A DNA stretch of 64,000 bases from Verrucomicrobiales bacterium (GTDB lineage Bacteria > Verrucomicrobiota > Verrucomicrobiia > Limisphaerales > J093), in assembly GCA_024233305.1 (NCBI GenBank), contig JACKPV010000023.1, forward strand, positions 496,001-560,000, read 5' to 3'. How positions within the stretch are numbered: the stretch's first letter is position 1; every line of letters starts with the position of its first letter. Made by a program: the position numbers and the translations under genes. Shown piece by piece: positions 50,886 to 60,464 of the stretch. The notes beneath the pieces were generated by a model that saw nothing but the letters and a program-made list of their open reading frames with translations, searched no databases and was not told where the DNA came from.

Positions 50886-51680
50886 ATGTCGTCGCAACCG
50901 ATCCGGACGCCCGGAGCCGTCGTTCTGTGCGCCCGAATGCGAGGGGCGTTCACGCTCATCGAACTCCTCGTGGTGATCGCCATCATCGCCATCCTGGCCG
51001 GAATGCTTCTACCGGCCCTCTCCCGCGCGAAGGCCAAGGCGCAAAGCGTGAAGTGCATCGCCAACCTGAAGCAGCACGGCCTCGGGTTTGCCATGTACGC
51101 CGACGAGAACCGGCAGTTCTTTCCCGTGCACGACGGCTGGGGCGCCGTGGGGGGGATGTTCATCACCAATGCCTTCCTGAGCGGGCCCGCCTCGGATTAC
51201 GGAGGCAACGTCCCCGAGGACGAACGCCCGCTCAACCTCTACGTCGGGGCGGTCGAGAGCTTCCGATGTCCCGCCGACAAGGGGGATTCCTTCAGCAGCA
51301 CCCCGGTTGGCCGCACCTGCTTCACGGCCTGGGGCAACAGTTATCTTCCGCAATGGGTCAGTGACCACTTCCGCACCCGCCGCGTCACGGCCGACTCGAA
51401 GGCCGCGCCCGGTTCGGCCCAAAACACCCCCCTCAACGAGGCGGAGTTGATGAAGGGACCCGCGAACAAGATCCTTCACGGCGACTGGCCCTGGCACGCC
51501 AACCGCCCCCTCGGCGAGGGCGCCCAGATCGACAGCCGCAACATCTGGCACAGCTTCCGCGGTAAACGTTACGTCAACATGCTGTTCGGCGACGGCGACG
51601 CCGAGAATTTCCATTTCCCGTCCGAAATGCAGAACTGGCTGTCTTCCCCGCCGCCGGATCCCAACTGGGACTGGTGGTAA
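50886..51680 (+). CDS. Type II secretion-like pseudopilin (DUF1559-type)
   Basis: A 264-residue protein with a short leader (MSSQPIRTPGAVVLCARMRG) and the prepilin segment AFTLIELLVVIAIIAILAG at about residues 21-39, followed by MLLPALSRAKAKAQSVKC and NLKQHGLGFAMYADENRQFFP. The C-terminal half carries SFRCPADKGD, WHSFRGKRYVNMLFGDGDAENF and a Trp/Pro-rich tail. This is the same paralogue class as the gene at 18951, but the bodies differ. It lies 56 bp after GH106 and 62 bp before the DUF3352-like/pseudopilin hybrid gene, suggesting a transcription unit for exported proteins. Confidence 0.88.
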   Translation: MSSQPIRTPGAVVLCARMRGAFTLIELLVVIAIIAILAGMLLPALSRAKAKAQSVKCIANLKQHGLGFAMYADENRQFFPVHDGWGAVGGMFITNAFLSGPASDYGGNVPEDERPLNLYVGAVESFRCPADKGDSFSSTPVGRTCFTAWGNSYLPQWVSDHFRTRRVTADSKAAPGSAQNTPLNEAELMKGPANKILHGDWPWHANRPLGEGAQIDSRNIWHSFRGKRYVNMLFGDGDAENFHFPSEMQNWLSSPPPDPNWDWW

Positions 51681-51742
51681 GCCGGCCAGCCGGCAAAGCC
51701 CCACGGACGGAGTTCCCCGAAAACCCCATCCCGAATCCCAGA

Positions 51743-53437
51743 ATGAAAGTCAATTCGCGTCATCCGCTCGCCAACTTACTGCCCTGCTTGGCCGCGGGCC
51801 TCATCCTCGGCGCCGCCCCCGCGACGACGGTTTCCGCGCAGGACGGGAACGACGAAACCGGGGCCCCATCCGAGAATCCGTTCGCCGAGGTCGCCCAACA
51901 CCTGGATCGCGGCGGCGATCTCTACCTCTACCTCACCTTGGACCAGTGGCTCCGGCAGCTGTCCGACACCGTCACCGAGTTCCGCCCTCTGCTCCGCGCC
52001 ATGACCGCCGGCGACCAGGGAAACCGCGTCCAGGCCGAGCAGGGCTTGCAGTTGCTCACCCGCCTGATCCAACGCAGTGGCCTCGAAGAAATCACCGCCA
52101 TCGGCCTCAGCGGAAAGCAGATGCGCTCCGGTTTGTTCCGCACCCGAAGCGTTCTCTACCACCGTCCGGGCGCGGGTCAGGGGCTGCTCTGGAACGCCTT
52201 CGGGCGGGAACCGCATCCGCTGAGCCTCCTCGAACTGGCGCCCTCCAGCACCGCCATGGCCTTCGGTTTCGACCTTCAGCCGGCGGCACTGTGGTCGACG
52301 GTGGTCGAAGAAATGGAGCGTTCCGATTCGGAAGCCTACCGCGAATGGCCCGGCATGGTGGCTGGGGGCTTCGAGTCCGAGACCCACATTCCGCTGAAAG
52401 ATCTGCTGGAAGGTTTCGGGCGGGAACACGCCGTCCTTTTCACCCTCGACCCCGAGCATCCCGTCCAATTGCCGGTGCCGGAGGGCGGGATCACCATCCC
52501 GCGCCCCGGGTTGATCGTGCTGTTCCAGGTCACGAATTCCGCCCTGACCGACCTGTTGACCCAGGTCGCGGAGGAGGCCGACGCCACAACGGTCGAGCGC
52601 CTCGGCGTCACCCTGCACGTGATTCCCGTGCCCGCGCTGGCGCCGTTCCCGATCCGGCTGACCTTCGCCCGGGATGGGGATCTGTTGATTCTCGGACTCT
52701 CCGATGACCTCGTGGAAGAGGTCATCAAGCTGCGTCGCGGGGAAGGGCGTGGATTGACTGGGGAGCCGAAATTCCGCGCCCTCGCCCGGAACCTCCCGCT
52801 CGAAGGCAACGCCTTCAGCTACATCGGGCAGGAATTCGGTGAAACCCTCGCCGGCATCCAGAAGCAGGCCCTCCAGGCGGGCATCCGGCAGGGCGAGATG
52901 GAGGCGGGCGTTCAGAGCCTTTTGGGCCGGTTGATCGAATGGAACCGGGCCCCACGGGCATTCGCCGTCAGCTCAATGACCCCCATCGGTTGGACCGGCC
53001 AATCCCACGGAGACGAGCACCCGAGTTCGGTGGTGCTCAAACCGCTGCTGGTCGCCCCGGCCGCCATCGGCGCCGGCATGCTGCTCCCTGCCTTGGCCAA
53101 GGCCAAATCCAAGGCCCAGGACATCAACTGCGTCAACAACCTCAAACAAATCGGGCTCGCCGCGCGCATCTGGGCGATCGATCACAACGACAAGCTGCCC
53201 GGCGATTTCAAGACCATGCGCAACGAATTGGGAAGCACGAGGATGCTCGTCTGTCCGGCCGATCCCCAGCGACAGGGAACCGTCCCGGACTGGGACACCC
53301 TCGACAACGATGCGGTCAGTTACGAAATCGCCAACCCGATCCCCGAGGAGACAGACGTGCAGGCGGTCTACGCGCGCTGCAAGATCCACGGCCACTTTGT
53401 GCGTGTCGACGGTTCGGTACAACAGGCAAGGCACTAG
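51743..53437 (+). CDS. Hybrid protein: DUF3352-like domain joined to a pseudopilin body
   Basis: The ATG at 51743 gives 564 residues. A signal peptide (LLPCLAAGLILGAAPATTVSA) is followed by a long soluble region, residues about 45-410, that reads like a DUF3352-type domain (AEVAQHLDRGGDLYLYLTLDQ-like; GLIVLFQVTNSALTDLL; LTFARDGDLLILGLSDDLV). The C-terminus is unexpected: LLVAPAAIGAGMLLPALAKAKSKAQ, CVNNLKQIGLAARIWAIDHNDKLPGDF and LVCPADPQRQG are characteristic of the pseudopilin body, but the cleavable FTLIELLVV leader is absent. This looks like a domain fusion or recombination product of two exported families. It follows the pseudopilin gene by 62 bp. Confidence 0.8.
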   Translation: MKVNSRHPLANLLPCLAAGLILGAAPATTVSAQDGNDETGAPSENPFAEVAQHLDRGGDLYLYLTLDQWLRQLSDTVTEFRPLLRAMTAGDQGNRVQAEQGLQLLTRLIQRSGLEEITAIGLSGKQMRSGLFRTRSVLYHRPGAGQGLLWNAFGREPHPLSLLELAPSSTAMAFGFDLQPAALWSTVVEEMERSDSEAYREWPGMVAGGFESETHIPLKDLLEGFGREHAVLFTLDPEHPVQLPVPEGGITIPRPGLIVLFQVTNSALTDLLTQVAEEADATTVERLGVTLHVIPVPALAPFPIRLTFARDGDLLILGLSDDLVEEVIKLRRGEGRGLTGEPKFRALARNLPLEGNAFSYIGQEFGETLAGIQKQALQAGIRQGEMEAGVQSLLGRLIEWNRAPRAFAVSSMTPIGWTGQSHGDEHPSSVVLKPLLVAPAAIGAGMLLPALAKAKSKAQDINCVNNLKQIGLAARIWAIDHNDKLPGDFKTMRNELGSTRMLVCPADPQRQGTVPDWDTLDNDAVSYEIANPIPEETDVQAVYARCKIHGHFVRVDGSVQQARH

Positions 53438-53536
53438 GCCCCAAACCCGGGTCGCTCGAACATCCGGCTTGCCAGCGACGCGCCCGGCGCTTATTTCAGC
53501 GATTCGGTTCCAACAAATAACGTCAGCATTCCAATA

Positions 53537-56284
53537 ATGAACCTATTAACGAGAACCAGTTCCGCCCTGCTCGCCGGGCTTGCCCTGAGCAGCCTCGGGC
53601 AGGCGGCCACCGTGCAACTTCCGGCCTCCGCCGCCCTGCCGCCCGGATCGGGCACCGACAGTGGCTTCGCCATCCGGGTCGCCCAGGCCCCGGTCGATGC
53701 CGAGGTCGGCAACAATTACCTTCGCGCCCTGCGCCAGATCGAAGGCACGCTCACCGACATCGAGGGCAACCCCATCGCGGACGAGGCATTCGAGGGAACC
53801 GGCCCCGGCGGCTCCCATCTCGAGGACCTCATCTACTTCGAACGGGACGGCTTCCCCATCGACATCACCGATGCGGACGGGGCCGTCGTTGACTCGCTGC
53901 CGTCGTATTTCTTCCCCGGCATTCCCGGCGTGACGGCCCACACGGACAAGTTCGCGGTCGAGGTGGTCGCGTACGTGGAACTCCCCGCCGGTGAAACGAC
54001 GTTCGGAATCAGCGTGAGCGCCGACCGGACGGACGTGAACGACGACGATGGCTACGTGGTGTTTGTGGGGGCCAATCCGCGCGACTTCTTCGCCACCAAG
54101 GTGGCCGAATACCAGCGGATCGCGCAGGGCTTCACCGTCGATCAGCATATCGAGAACCAGTTCACCGTCTCGGCGCCCAGCGCAGGAATCTACCCCTTCC
54201 GCCTGCTCTACTGGCAGACGGGCCGCGGCGCCAATCTCCACTGGTACACCATCCCGTCGGGTTCCGGGCTGCGCACCTTCGTCAACTCCCCCGAAGCCTC
54301 CGCGCTCAAGGCCTATCGCGCCACCAGCCAGGCGGCGCCCAATGCTCCCTATGTCGCCGACGTGCAACCGCTGCCGGATTCGTCCGGCATCGAACCCACC
54401 GCGCCCATCGAGATCCTGCTCGCCGACCGCACCGCCACGGTGAACACCGGTTCGGTCAAGCTCTTCCTCAACAACGCGCCGGCCACCCCGCTCGACGTGA
54501 CCAAATCCGGCGCGCACACCACGGTGGTCTTCCAGCCCGATCCGGCCCGCACGACCGCCGACAACCGGGTTCGCCTTGAGTTCGCCGATTCAGCAGGCGG
54601 TGCCCACGTGCAGGAATGGCAATTCGAAATCAACACCAGCGGCGGCAACGCCAATCCCGTCGCCGGCCAGTGGGATTTCGACAACGGCAACCTCGCCGCC
54701 ACCGTCGGCAATCCACTCGCGTATCTCGGCGGGCCGGGAGGCATCGCCGCCCAGAAAACGGAGTTCGGCACGACGACTGATTTCGGGATCGACGGCATTG
54801 ACGGCGAGCCGGCCCGGGTGATGCGGGTGCCGGGAGATCTCGACCGCAACATCGGCTACGTGATGGACCACGGGTTGACCCCGAACGGTGGCGGCACCCG
54901 CGTCAACCAGTACACCTTGATCATGGACGTCTTCGTGGCGGAAACCGGGTCCTTCGCGGCGGCGTTGCTCCAAACCAGTTCCGTCGACAACACCGATGAC
55001 GGCGACCTCTTCTGGCAGCAGGGCAACTTCGGCCAGGGCGGCGGTGGCTACAACGGCAAGGGCACCTTCACCGCCGGCAGTTGGCACCGCTTCGCCGCGG
55101 CCTACGACATGGCCGCCAACCCGCCCGTCGTGGTCAAATACTGCGACGGCATCAAGCAGGACGACTGGACGGCCAACCAGAGCCTGGACAACCCGCGGCG
55201 CTCCCTCCTGCCGACCGCCGTGCTCTTCGGCGATGGCGACCAGGACGAACGGCGCGAGATGTTCGTCAGCAGCATCCAGATTCGAGAGGGCCGTCTCTCC
55301 GACGCCCAGCTCGCGCTGCTCGGTGGCCCGGTGGCAGGCGGCATTCCGATCGCCCTCCCGACCAGCAACGTGACCGGACAGTGGGACTTCAACTTCGCGG
55401 ATCTCTCCGCCACGATCGGTTCGCCCCTCCAGTATCTGGATGGCGCCGAAGGCCTGACCGCCGCCGGCACGATGTTCGGCATCACCGGTGAAGGGGACTT
55501 CGCCGGGATCGCGAACATCAACGGCGAGCCGGCCTCGATCATGCGAGTGCCCGGCGACCTGGATCGGAACATCGGCTACGTCATCGAACACCGGATCGCC
55601 CCGAACGGCGGCGGGACCCGCGTCAACCAATACACGCTGATCATGGACGTGATGGTGGCGAACGAAGGCGCCTTTGCCGCGGCCATGCTCCAGACCAGCT
55701 CCCAGGATAACACTGACGACGGCGACCTGTTCTGGCAGCAGGGCAACTTCGGCCAGGGTGCCAACGGCTACAACGGCACGGGCATCTTCACCGCCGGGGA
55801 GTGGCACCGCGTGGTTGCCGCCTACAACATGGCCGCCAATCCGCCCGTCGTGGTGAAGTACGTGGACGGCGTCTTCCAGGACAACTGGACCGCCAACCAG
55901 AGCCTCGACAACCCGCGCCGCTCGCTCCTGCCAACCGCCGTCCTCTTCGGTGACGGCGACCAGGACGAACGCCGCGAGTGGTGGGTCAACGCCATCCAGA
56001 TCCGGTCAGCGCCGCTGTCGCCCGTCGAAATCGAATCCCTCGGCGGACCGTCCGCCGGCGGCATCCCGATCGCCCTGACGGTGGCTGCTCCGCCGATGCT
56101 GAGCGTCAGCCGCGATGGCGGTTCGCTCACCATCTCCTGGCCGGCGGATGCCGCAGGCTACGTGCTGGAAGCCACCGACACCCTGCCCAACGGCGCCTGG
56201 TCCGAAGTGCCGGGTGTGTCTGGCAACTCGACCACGGTGACGATCACCGGCGCGCAACAGTACTTCCGCCTGCAGCGTCCCTGA
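53537..56284 (+). CDS. Secreted LamG-like protein with tandem duplicated domain
   Basis: A 915-residue protein with a signal peptide (LLAGLALSSLGQAA). Residues about 25-250 resemble a PA14/GLEYA-like domain (FGISVSADRTDVNDDDGYVVFVG; IYPFRLLYWQTGRGANLHWY). About 270-370 is Ig/Big-like (TNxGSVKLFLNNAPATPLDV-like). Two LamG-like domains of 237 residues follow, at about 377-613 and 614-850, each with GQWDF, RVPGDLDRNIGYV, NQYTLIMDV, DNTDDGDLFWQQGNFGQG and SLDNPRRSLLPTAVLFGDGD. The last 60 residues are a Verrucomicrobia C-terminal beta domain ending QYFRLQRP. Probably a surface or matrix protein. A strong terminator lies 42 bp beyond. Confidence 0.82.
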   Translation: MNLLTRTSSALLAGLALSSLGQAATVQLPASAALPPGSGTDSGFAIRVAQAPVDAEVGNNYLRALRQIEGTLTDIEGNPIADEAFEGTGPGGSHLEDLIYFERDGFPIDITDADGAVVDSLPSYFFPGIPGVTAHTDKFAVEVVAYVELPAGETTFGISVSADRTDVNDDDGYVVFVGANPRDFFATKVAEYQRIAQGFTVDQHIENQFTVSAPSAGIYPFRLLYWQTGRGANLHWYTIPSGSGLRTFVNSPEASALKAYRATSQAAPNAPYVADVQPLPDSSGIEPTAPIEILLADRTATVNTGSVKLFLNNAPATPLDVTKSGAHTTVVFQPDPARTTADNRVRLEFADSAGGAHVQEWQFEINTSGGNANPVAGQWDFDNGNLAATVGNPLAYLGGPGGIAAQKTEFGTTTDFGIDGIDGEPARVMRVPGDLDRNIGYVMDHGLTPNGGGTRVNQYTLIMDVFVAETGSFAAALLQTSSVDNTDDGDLFWQQGNFGQGGGGYNGKGTFTAGSWHRFAAAYDMAANPPVVVKYCDGIKQDDWTANQSLDNPRRSLLPTAVLFGDGDQDERREMFVSSIQIREGRLSDAQLALLGGPVAGGIPIALPTSNVTGQWDFNFADLSATIGSPLQYLDGAEGLTAAGTMFGITGEGDFAGIANINGEPASIMRVPGDLDRNIGYVIEHRIAPNGGGTRVNQYTLIMDVMVANEGAFAAAMLQTSSQDNTDDGDLFWQQGNFGQGANGYNGTGIFTAGEWHRVVAAYNMAANPPVVVKYVDGVFQDNWTANQSLDNPRRSLLPTAVLFGDGDQDERREWWVNAIQIRSAPLSPVEIESLGGPSAGGIPIALTVAAPPMLSVSRDGGSLTISWPADAAGYVLEATDTLPNGAWSEVPGVSGNSTTVTITGAQQYFRLQRP
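54665..56083 (+). repeat. Tandem intragenic duplication, 711-bp period
   Basis: Codons for GQW begin at 54665 and 55376, giving an in-frame 711-bp period (237 codons). The middle of the two units is nearly identical in protein (ANPPVVVKYxDG, TANQSLDNPRRSLLPTAVLF, GDGDQDERRE), while the first 60 residues have diverged, indicating partial gene conversion or selection. Confidence 0.85.
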
Positions 56285-56325
56285 CAACGGTGAATCGCCG
56301 CGGGAATAGACCCGCGTGAGAAAGC

Positions 56326-56370
56326 CATCCCGCCGAGGCCGTATACCGGCTTCGGCGGGATGTTCGTTTT
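56326..56370 (+). terminator. Rho-independent terminator of the LamG gene
   Basis: Stem 56326-56341 with 56347-56362 (16 bp, one G-T pair), loop TATAC, followed by TTCGTTTT. It also separates the convergent gamma-glutamyltransferase gene. Confidence 0.9.
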
Positions 56371-56424
56371 CCCGGCTCGGATACCCGTTGGCGCTGACCG
56401 GTGATCAGGTCCGACGCCCGACGT

Positions 56425-58125
56425 TCAGTCCAGTCGCACCGGCTCCGGGATTGCGGCGCCATCCTTGCGCGGATCGCTGGCGCCGTAGTTGATACCCTTC
56501 GCGAAATCCCGCATCACCGCCTGACCGCCACCCACATTCTGCGAGAAGGAAGGTCCCGTCCGCACCTCGTGCCCGCGCGACTTGAGCCCCTCGCGGACTT
56601 CCGCCGGAAAGCGCGCCTCAAGTTCCACGTCCGTGCCGTCGAAGGACATTTTGGTGAACCGCGGCGCTTCCAACGAAGCCTGCAAGTTGAGGTCGAAATC
56701 CACCAGATTCGCAACAAACTGAGCGTGGGCCTGGGCCTGGTTCCAGCCGCCCATGATCCCGAATGCGATTCGCACGCCATCCTTCTCCATGAATCCGGGG
56801 ATGATCGTGTGCAAGGGACGCTTGCGACCGGCCAAAGCGTTGGGGTGTCCGGCCTCCAGCGTGAACAGGCCGCCCCGATTCTGCAAACCGAAGCCGGTTC
56901 CCTCCGCCACCAACCCGGAACCGAATCCGGCGTAATTGCTCTGAATGAACGACACCATGTTGCCCCTGGCATCCACCGCACACAGATAGGTCGTATCCGT
57001 GCCACCGCGCAAGGCGGGTTCCCCGGGCGCCGCCTCCGCGCCCGCCCGTTCAGGGTCAATCAGCCGGGCCCGCTCGCGGGCATAGTCCTTGGCCAGCATG
57101 CCGGCGACCGGGACCGGACCGAAACGGAGATCGCCGACATACCGGCGCAGGTCCGCGTAAGCGAGCTTCTTCGCCTCGATCATGGTGTGCAACGCGTCGA
57201 CCGAGCCGAAGCCCCAGTCGGCCAGCGGAAACGGTTCCATCAAGTTCAGCATCAGCAACGCTGCAATTCCTTGTCCCTGCGGCGGGATTTCGTAGACGGT
57301 CCACCCCCGGTAGGTTGTCGAAATCGGCGTCACCCATTCGGGCCGGAACAGGCTCAGGTCCTCCGCGGTCCAGACCCCGCCCTGCGCCGCCGAACAGGCC
57401 AGCAGGCGCTCGGCCACCGCGCCCTCGTAGAAGGCCCGACACCCCTCCTCTGCCACCCATCGCAACGACCACGCAAGGTCCGGATTGCGGAAGATCTCCC
57501 CCCTCGACGGCGCCTTGCCACCAGGCAGGAATGTCCGTGCCGCAACCGGATCTCCGCTCATCAATCCAGCGCCCGACGCCCAATAGCCCGCCACGATCTC
57601 GCTGACCGGAAAGCCGTCCGCCGCCAGCCGGATCGCGGGACCCAGGAGCTCCCGCAACGACTTCCGGCCGAACCGGCGTTGGAGCGCCTCCCACCCTGCA
57701 ACGCACCCGGGAATCGTCACCGAATGAATGCCCCGCTGCGGCATGTCACCGAAGCCCTTCGCGGTCAGAAAGTCACGTGTGAGACCGGCGGGTGCCCAAC
57801 CGCTCGAGTTGAGCCCCTGCAAGGTCCCCGACGCCGCGTCGTAGACGAGGGCAAAGAGGTCGCCACCCATCCCGCAGGTCATCGGAGCCACGACGCCCAT
57901 GACCGCGTTGGCGGCGATGGCGGCGTCGACCGCGGTTCCTCCTTCCGCCAGCACGTGCGCCCCGGCCTGCGCCGCAAGCGGGTGCTCGGCGGCGACGATT
58001 CCCTGCCGGCTGAGCACCATCGAGCGCCCCTGCACACGGTCGGCGCCACTCCCTGGAACCACGCAAGTCAACATGCTCATCAGCAGAATGGGACGGCAAT
58101 CGAAGACGAATCGATGCGCTTTCAT
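56425..58125 (-). CDS. ggt: Gamma-glutamyltransferase
   Basis: A 566-residue Ntn-hydrolase with a signal segment (PILLMSMLTCVVPGSG). N-terminal half: GIVAAEHPLAAQAGAHVLAEGGTAVDAAIAANAVMGVVAPMTCGMGGDLFALVYD in segments, followed by PGCVAGWEALQRRFG. The autocleavage site lies at GGTDTTYLCAVDARGNMVS near residue 385, where Thr becomes the nucleophile of the small subunit, followed by IQSNYAGFGSG and ALAGRKRPLHTIIPGFM. The enzyme hydrolyses or transfers the gamma-glutamyl group of glutathione and related peptides in the periplasm. The chain matches family length (about 560-580). It stands alone between a terminator and a 527-bp gap. Confidence 0.93.
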   Translation of the reverse strand: MKAHRFVFDCRPILLMSMLTCVVPGSGADRVQGRSMVLSRQGIVAAEHPLAAQAGAHVLAEGGTAVDAAIAANAVMGVVAPMTCGMGGDLFALVYDAASGTLQGLNSSGWAPAGLTRDFLTAKGFGDMPQRGIHSVTIPGCVAGWEALQRRFGRKSLRELLGPAIRLAADGFPVSEIVAGYWASGAGLMSGDPVAARTFLPGGKAPSRGEIFRNPDLAWSLRWVAEEGCRAFYEGAVAERLLACSAAQGGVWTAEDLSLFRPEWVTPISTTYRGWTVYEIPPQGQGIAALLMLNLMEPFPLADWGFGSVDALHTMIEAKKLAYADLRRYVGDLRFGPVPVAGMLAKDYARERARLIDPERAGAEAAPGEPALRGGTDTTYLCAVDARGNMVSFIQSNYAGFGSGLVAEGTGFGLQNRGGLFTLEAGHPNALAGRKRPLHTIIPGFMEKDGVRIAFGIMGGWNQAQAHAQFVANLVDFDLNLQASLEAPRFTKMSFDGTDVELEARFPAEVREGLKSRGHEVRTGPSFSQNVGGGQAVMRDFAKGINYGASDPRKDGAAIPEPVRLD

Positions 58126-58652
58126 TGAGCACGCAGCCTACCTCGCCTCCCCGCCCGCACCAACCAGATTCAGGCCCGGACGTGACCACGCAGAAACGCG
58201 CGGCCGCCGACGCCGGGGCGGCGCGTGGTTCACCGCGGGTCTGGCTGCTGGCGGTCGAAGCGCGGCGATTCGCTCAAAGGCGACCGGCGTGCCAGCATGC
58301 CCCGAGCGCATCAGCCCCTGCGCCCGCCCGCCGACTGCACTCCGAACCTGTCGCTCTATTCTCCGTATCGGCCGCTGTGCCCCAGGCAGTTGGCCCGCCC
58401 GTGGCCCAATCCGACTACGAACCTGTCACCTTGTTTTGACTTCCGTCGCTGCCCTGAGGATGAACCAGCATGAAGTTGGTACGCCGACGAGTGCCAGGTG
58501 ACGGATTCAAGGTGCGATACGCGCAGATGGAATATGGTGACAGGCTCGCTATCGCGGGTCTCAAGTCAGCGGCATGGCCCAGGCAGGGGCGCAGCCGATG
58601 GCGGGTCGGTTCCGCCTTGCGCTCCTTGCTCGGATGCGGATGACTGGGGGCC
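58126..58652. other. Gap with no recognised gene
   Basis: No gene with family features lies here. Short open frames overlap without recognisable motifs. A pair of complementary 8-mers, CTGTCACC and GGTGACAG, separate by about 100 bp in the middle but do not form a clear element. Confidence 0.45.
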
Positions 58653-59546
58653 ATGCACTCGGTTCCACGCGTTCACCTGCCCATCGGCGTCCTCCTGATG
58701 GTCACCGGTTGCCATAGCCTCGGGCCGACCCAAGTCAGCCGACATGGTGCCATTGGCTGGCATGCGCTCGTGGAGTGCGACGGGCGCCAATACGCGGCCA
58801 CTTCCTCCGCGACCAGCAGGCTGGACTGGACCCCGCTTCCGGCATCGGCCCGGCCGGACGACACAACGCGGTGGGTCCGGGTGGACTACCGGCTGGCCCT
58901 GCCGGTCGATGGCTTGCCTCCAGTGGTGCGCCGACGGATTCAGGACCGGTCGCTGGAGTGGTTCGCGGAGACACCGGCGGCGGACATGGAACCGGGCCGC
59001 GTCCTGTCGGCCAGGAAGACCGCTTTGTTCGCCGATTACGAGGCCCTGCTCCGGGAAGACCCCGACACCCACATCTGCTACGACGAGCGCCGGCATCTCC
59101 TGGCGGAACCACAGATCGATCGACTCCTCGTGGCACGGTTGGAATGGTGGTCCTTCCTCGGTGGAGCCCACGGGAACGGAGGCACCGCGTTCCTCGTCTT
59201 CGATGCGGACACTGGCGATGCGGTTTCTCCCGACCGGATGTTCCGCGGTGACTCCCTGACCACCCTGGCGGATCGGCTCCGAGACGCGGTGCGTGAAGCG
59301 CGCCAGGTGCCGGCGGGAGTGAGCCTTGAACAGGCCGGCATGCGTGCGGCGGACATCCGACCGGACATCGCCGCAGTCGCCCCTCGCCGGGACGGATTGC
59401 TTTTCCATTTTGACTCCTACACCATCGCACCCTACTCGATGGGGGAAACCCGGATTCTCCTGCCGTGGACGGAGGTCGCTCCGTATCTGGAGGCGGGGTT
59501 CAAGGAATTGACTCCGGCGGGACGAAGAGGTAGCTCTGGACCGTGA
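58653..59546 (+). CDS. DUF3298-like lipoprotein
   Basis: A 297-residue protein starting MHSVPRVHLPIGVLLMVTGC with a lipobox-like LMVTGC at residues 15-20, so probably membrane anchored. Around residues 168-215 it has the DUF3298/RsiV-like signature WSFLGGAHGNGGTAFLVFDADTGDAVSPDRMF, seen here in parts, and at the end HFDSYTIAPYSMGETRILLPWTEVAPYL. These domains occur in anti-sigma factor RsiV and in lysozyme-inhibitor-like or unknown-function proteins. No transmembrane anti-sigma domain is seen, so I leave function open. The response regulator gene follows 116 bp on, without clear coupling. Confidence 0.78.
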   Translation: MHSVPRVHLPIGVLLMVTGCHSLGPTQVSRHGAIGWHALVECDGRQYAATSSATSRLDWTPLPASARPDDTTRWVRVDYRLALPVDGLPPVVRRRIQDRSLEWFAETPAADMEPGRVLSARKTALFADYEALLREDPDTHICYDERRHLLAEPQIDRLLVARLEWWSFLGGAHGNGGTAFLVFDADTGDAVSPDRMFRGDSLTTLADRLRDAVREARQVPAGVSLEQAGMRAADIRPDIAAVAPRRDGLLFHFDSYTIAPYSMGETRILLPWTEVAPYLEAGFKELTPAGRRGSSGP

Positions 59547-59662
59547 CAATCTTGAAGCAGCCTGCAGCCGGTCTTTCATTCCATCCGAACCGCGCGCTCC
59601 GGCATCTGGCAGAACGCGGCTGCCACCACGGCAATCTGAACCCGCCGGAGATCGCCTAGCTC

Positions 59663-60301
59663 ATGTCGTCGATCCGGGTTTCCATCGTCGAGGACAACGA
59701 CCAGTTGCGCCAGACCCTCGCGCGGGTCTTTCAGCGCGCGGACGGCTATGAGTTTGTGAGTGATTACGGCAGCGCGGAAGCGGCGTTGGAAGGCCTGCCC
59801 GGCGACCGTCCCGAGGTGGTGTTGATGGATATCAACTTGCCCGGGATCAACGGCGTCGAGTGCGTGCGCCGGCTCCGTCCACAGCTGCCCGACACGCAGG
59901 TCATCATGCTCACGGTCTACGAGGACACCGAGAACATCTTCAACGCGCTGGCCGCTGGAGCCACGGGGTATCTGTTGAAACGCACCCCCCGCGCGGAATT
60001 GCTCGAGGCCATCCAGGATGTGCGTCGGGGCGGCTCACCCATGACCGCTCACATCGCGCGCAAGGTGGTGCAGTCCTTCCAGAAAAGCGCGCCAACAGAC
60101 GTCCCAGCTGCGGACAACCTGTCGCCGCGGGAGCAGGAAGTCCTCGACCTGCTGAGTCAAGGGTTTCTCTACAAGGAGATCGCGGACCAGCTTGGCATCA
60201 GCTACGAGACCGTGCACACCTACATCCGGCGGATTTACGAGAAGCTGCAGGTTCGCACGCGGACGGAGGCGGTGGCCAAATTCCTACGGCAACGGCCTTG
60301 A
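59663..60301 (+). CDS. NarL/FixJ-family response regulator
   Basis: A 212-residue two-domain regulator. Receiver domain residues 1-120: VSIVEDNDQLRQTLARVF with acidic residues near 10-12, phosphoacceptor Asp in VVLMDINLPGINGVE near residue 56, VIMLTVYEDTENIFNALAAGATGYLLKRTP with the conserved Lys. The LuxR helix-turn-helix is at about 150-210: NLSPREQEVLDLLSQGFLYKEIADQLG then SYETVHTYIRRIYEKLQV. Such proteins bind DNA as dimers after phosphorylation by a sensor kinase. No cognate kinase is adjacent; the kinase fragment at the right edge is about 3.4 kb away on the opposite strand and of unknown pairing. Confidence 0.92.
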   Translation: MSSIRVSIVEDNDQLRQTLARVFQRADGYEFVSDYGSAEAALEGLPGDRPEVVLMDINLPGINGVECVRRLRPQLPDTQVIMLTVYEDTENIFNALAAGATGYLLKRTPRAELLEAIQDVRRGGSPMTAHIARKVVQSFQKSAPTDVPAADNLSPREQEVLDLLSQGFLYKEIADQLGISYETVHTYIRRIYEKLQVRTRTEAVAKFLRQRP

Positions 60302-60408
60302 GGCCCGGGGAGATCGCGCCGTGGTCGGCTCGTGCTGGCCTGGGCCCGGCGATCGACCGACTCTGAGTTCGGGGTATAGGAGGGCAGCTTGCACCGCGGG
60401 CCTTCTCG

Positions 60409-60444
60409 AAAAAAAAGAACGCCGTCCCCAAGGGGACGGCGTTC
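60409..60444 (-). terminator. Terminator of the PEP-CTERM gene
   Basis: A perfect 13-bp stem (60417-60429 with 60432-60444) is preceded on the plus strand by A8 (60409-60416), which gives a T8 tract after the hairpin on the minus strand. It lies 20 bp beyond the PEP-CTERM stop. Confidence 0.92.
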
Positions 60445-60464
60445 GAAGGGTAGGATACCGCTGT

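Noticed and set aside
58126..58652. Possible mobile-element end from the CTGTCACC/GGTGACAG pair
   Set aside because: Only eight bases, wide spacing, no second copy noticed and no transposase-like sequence.
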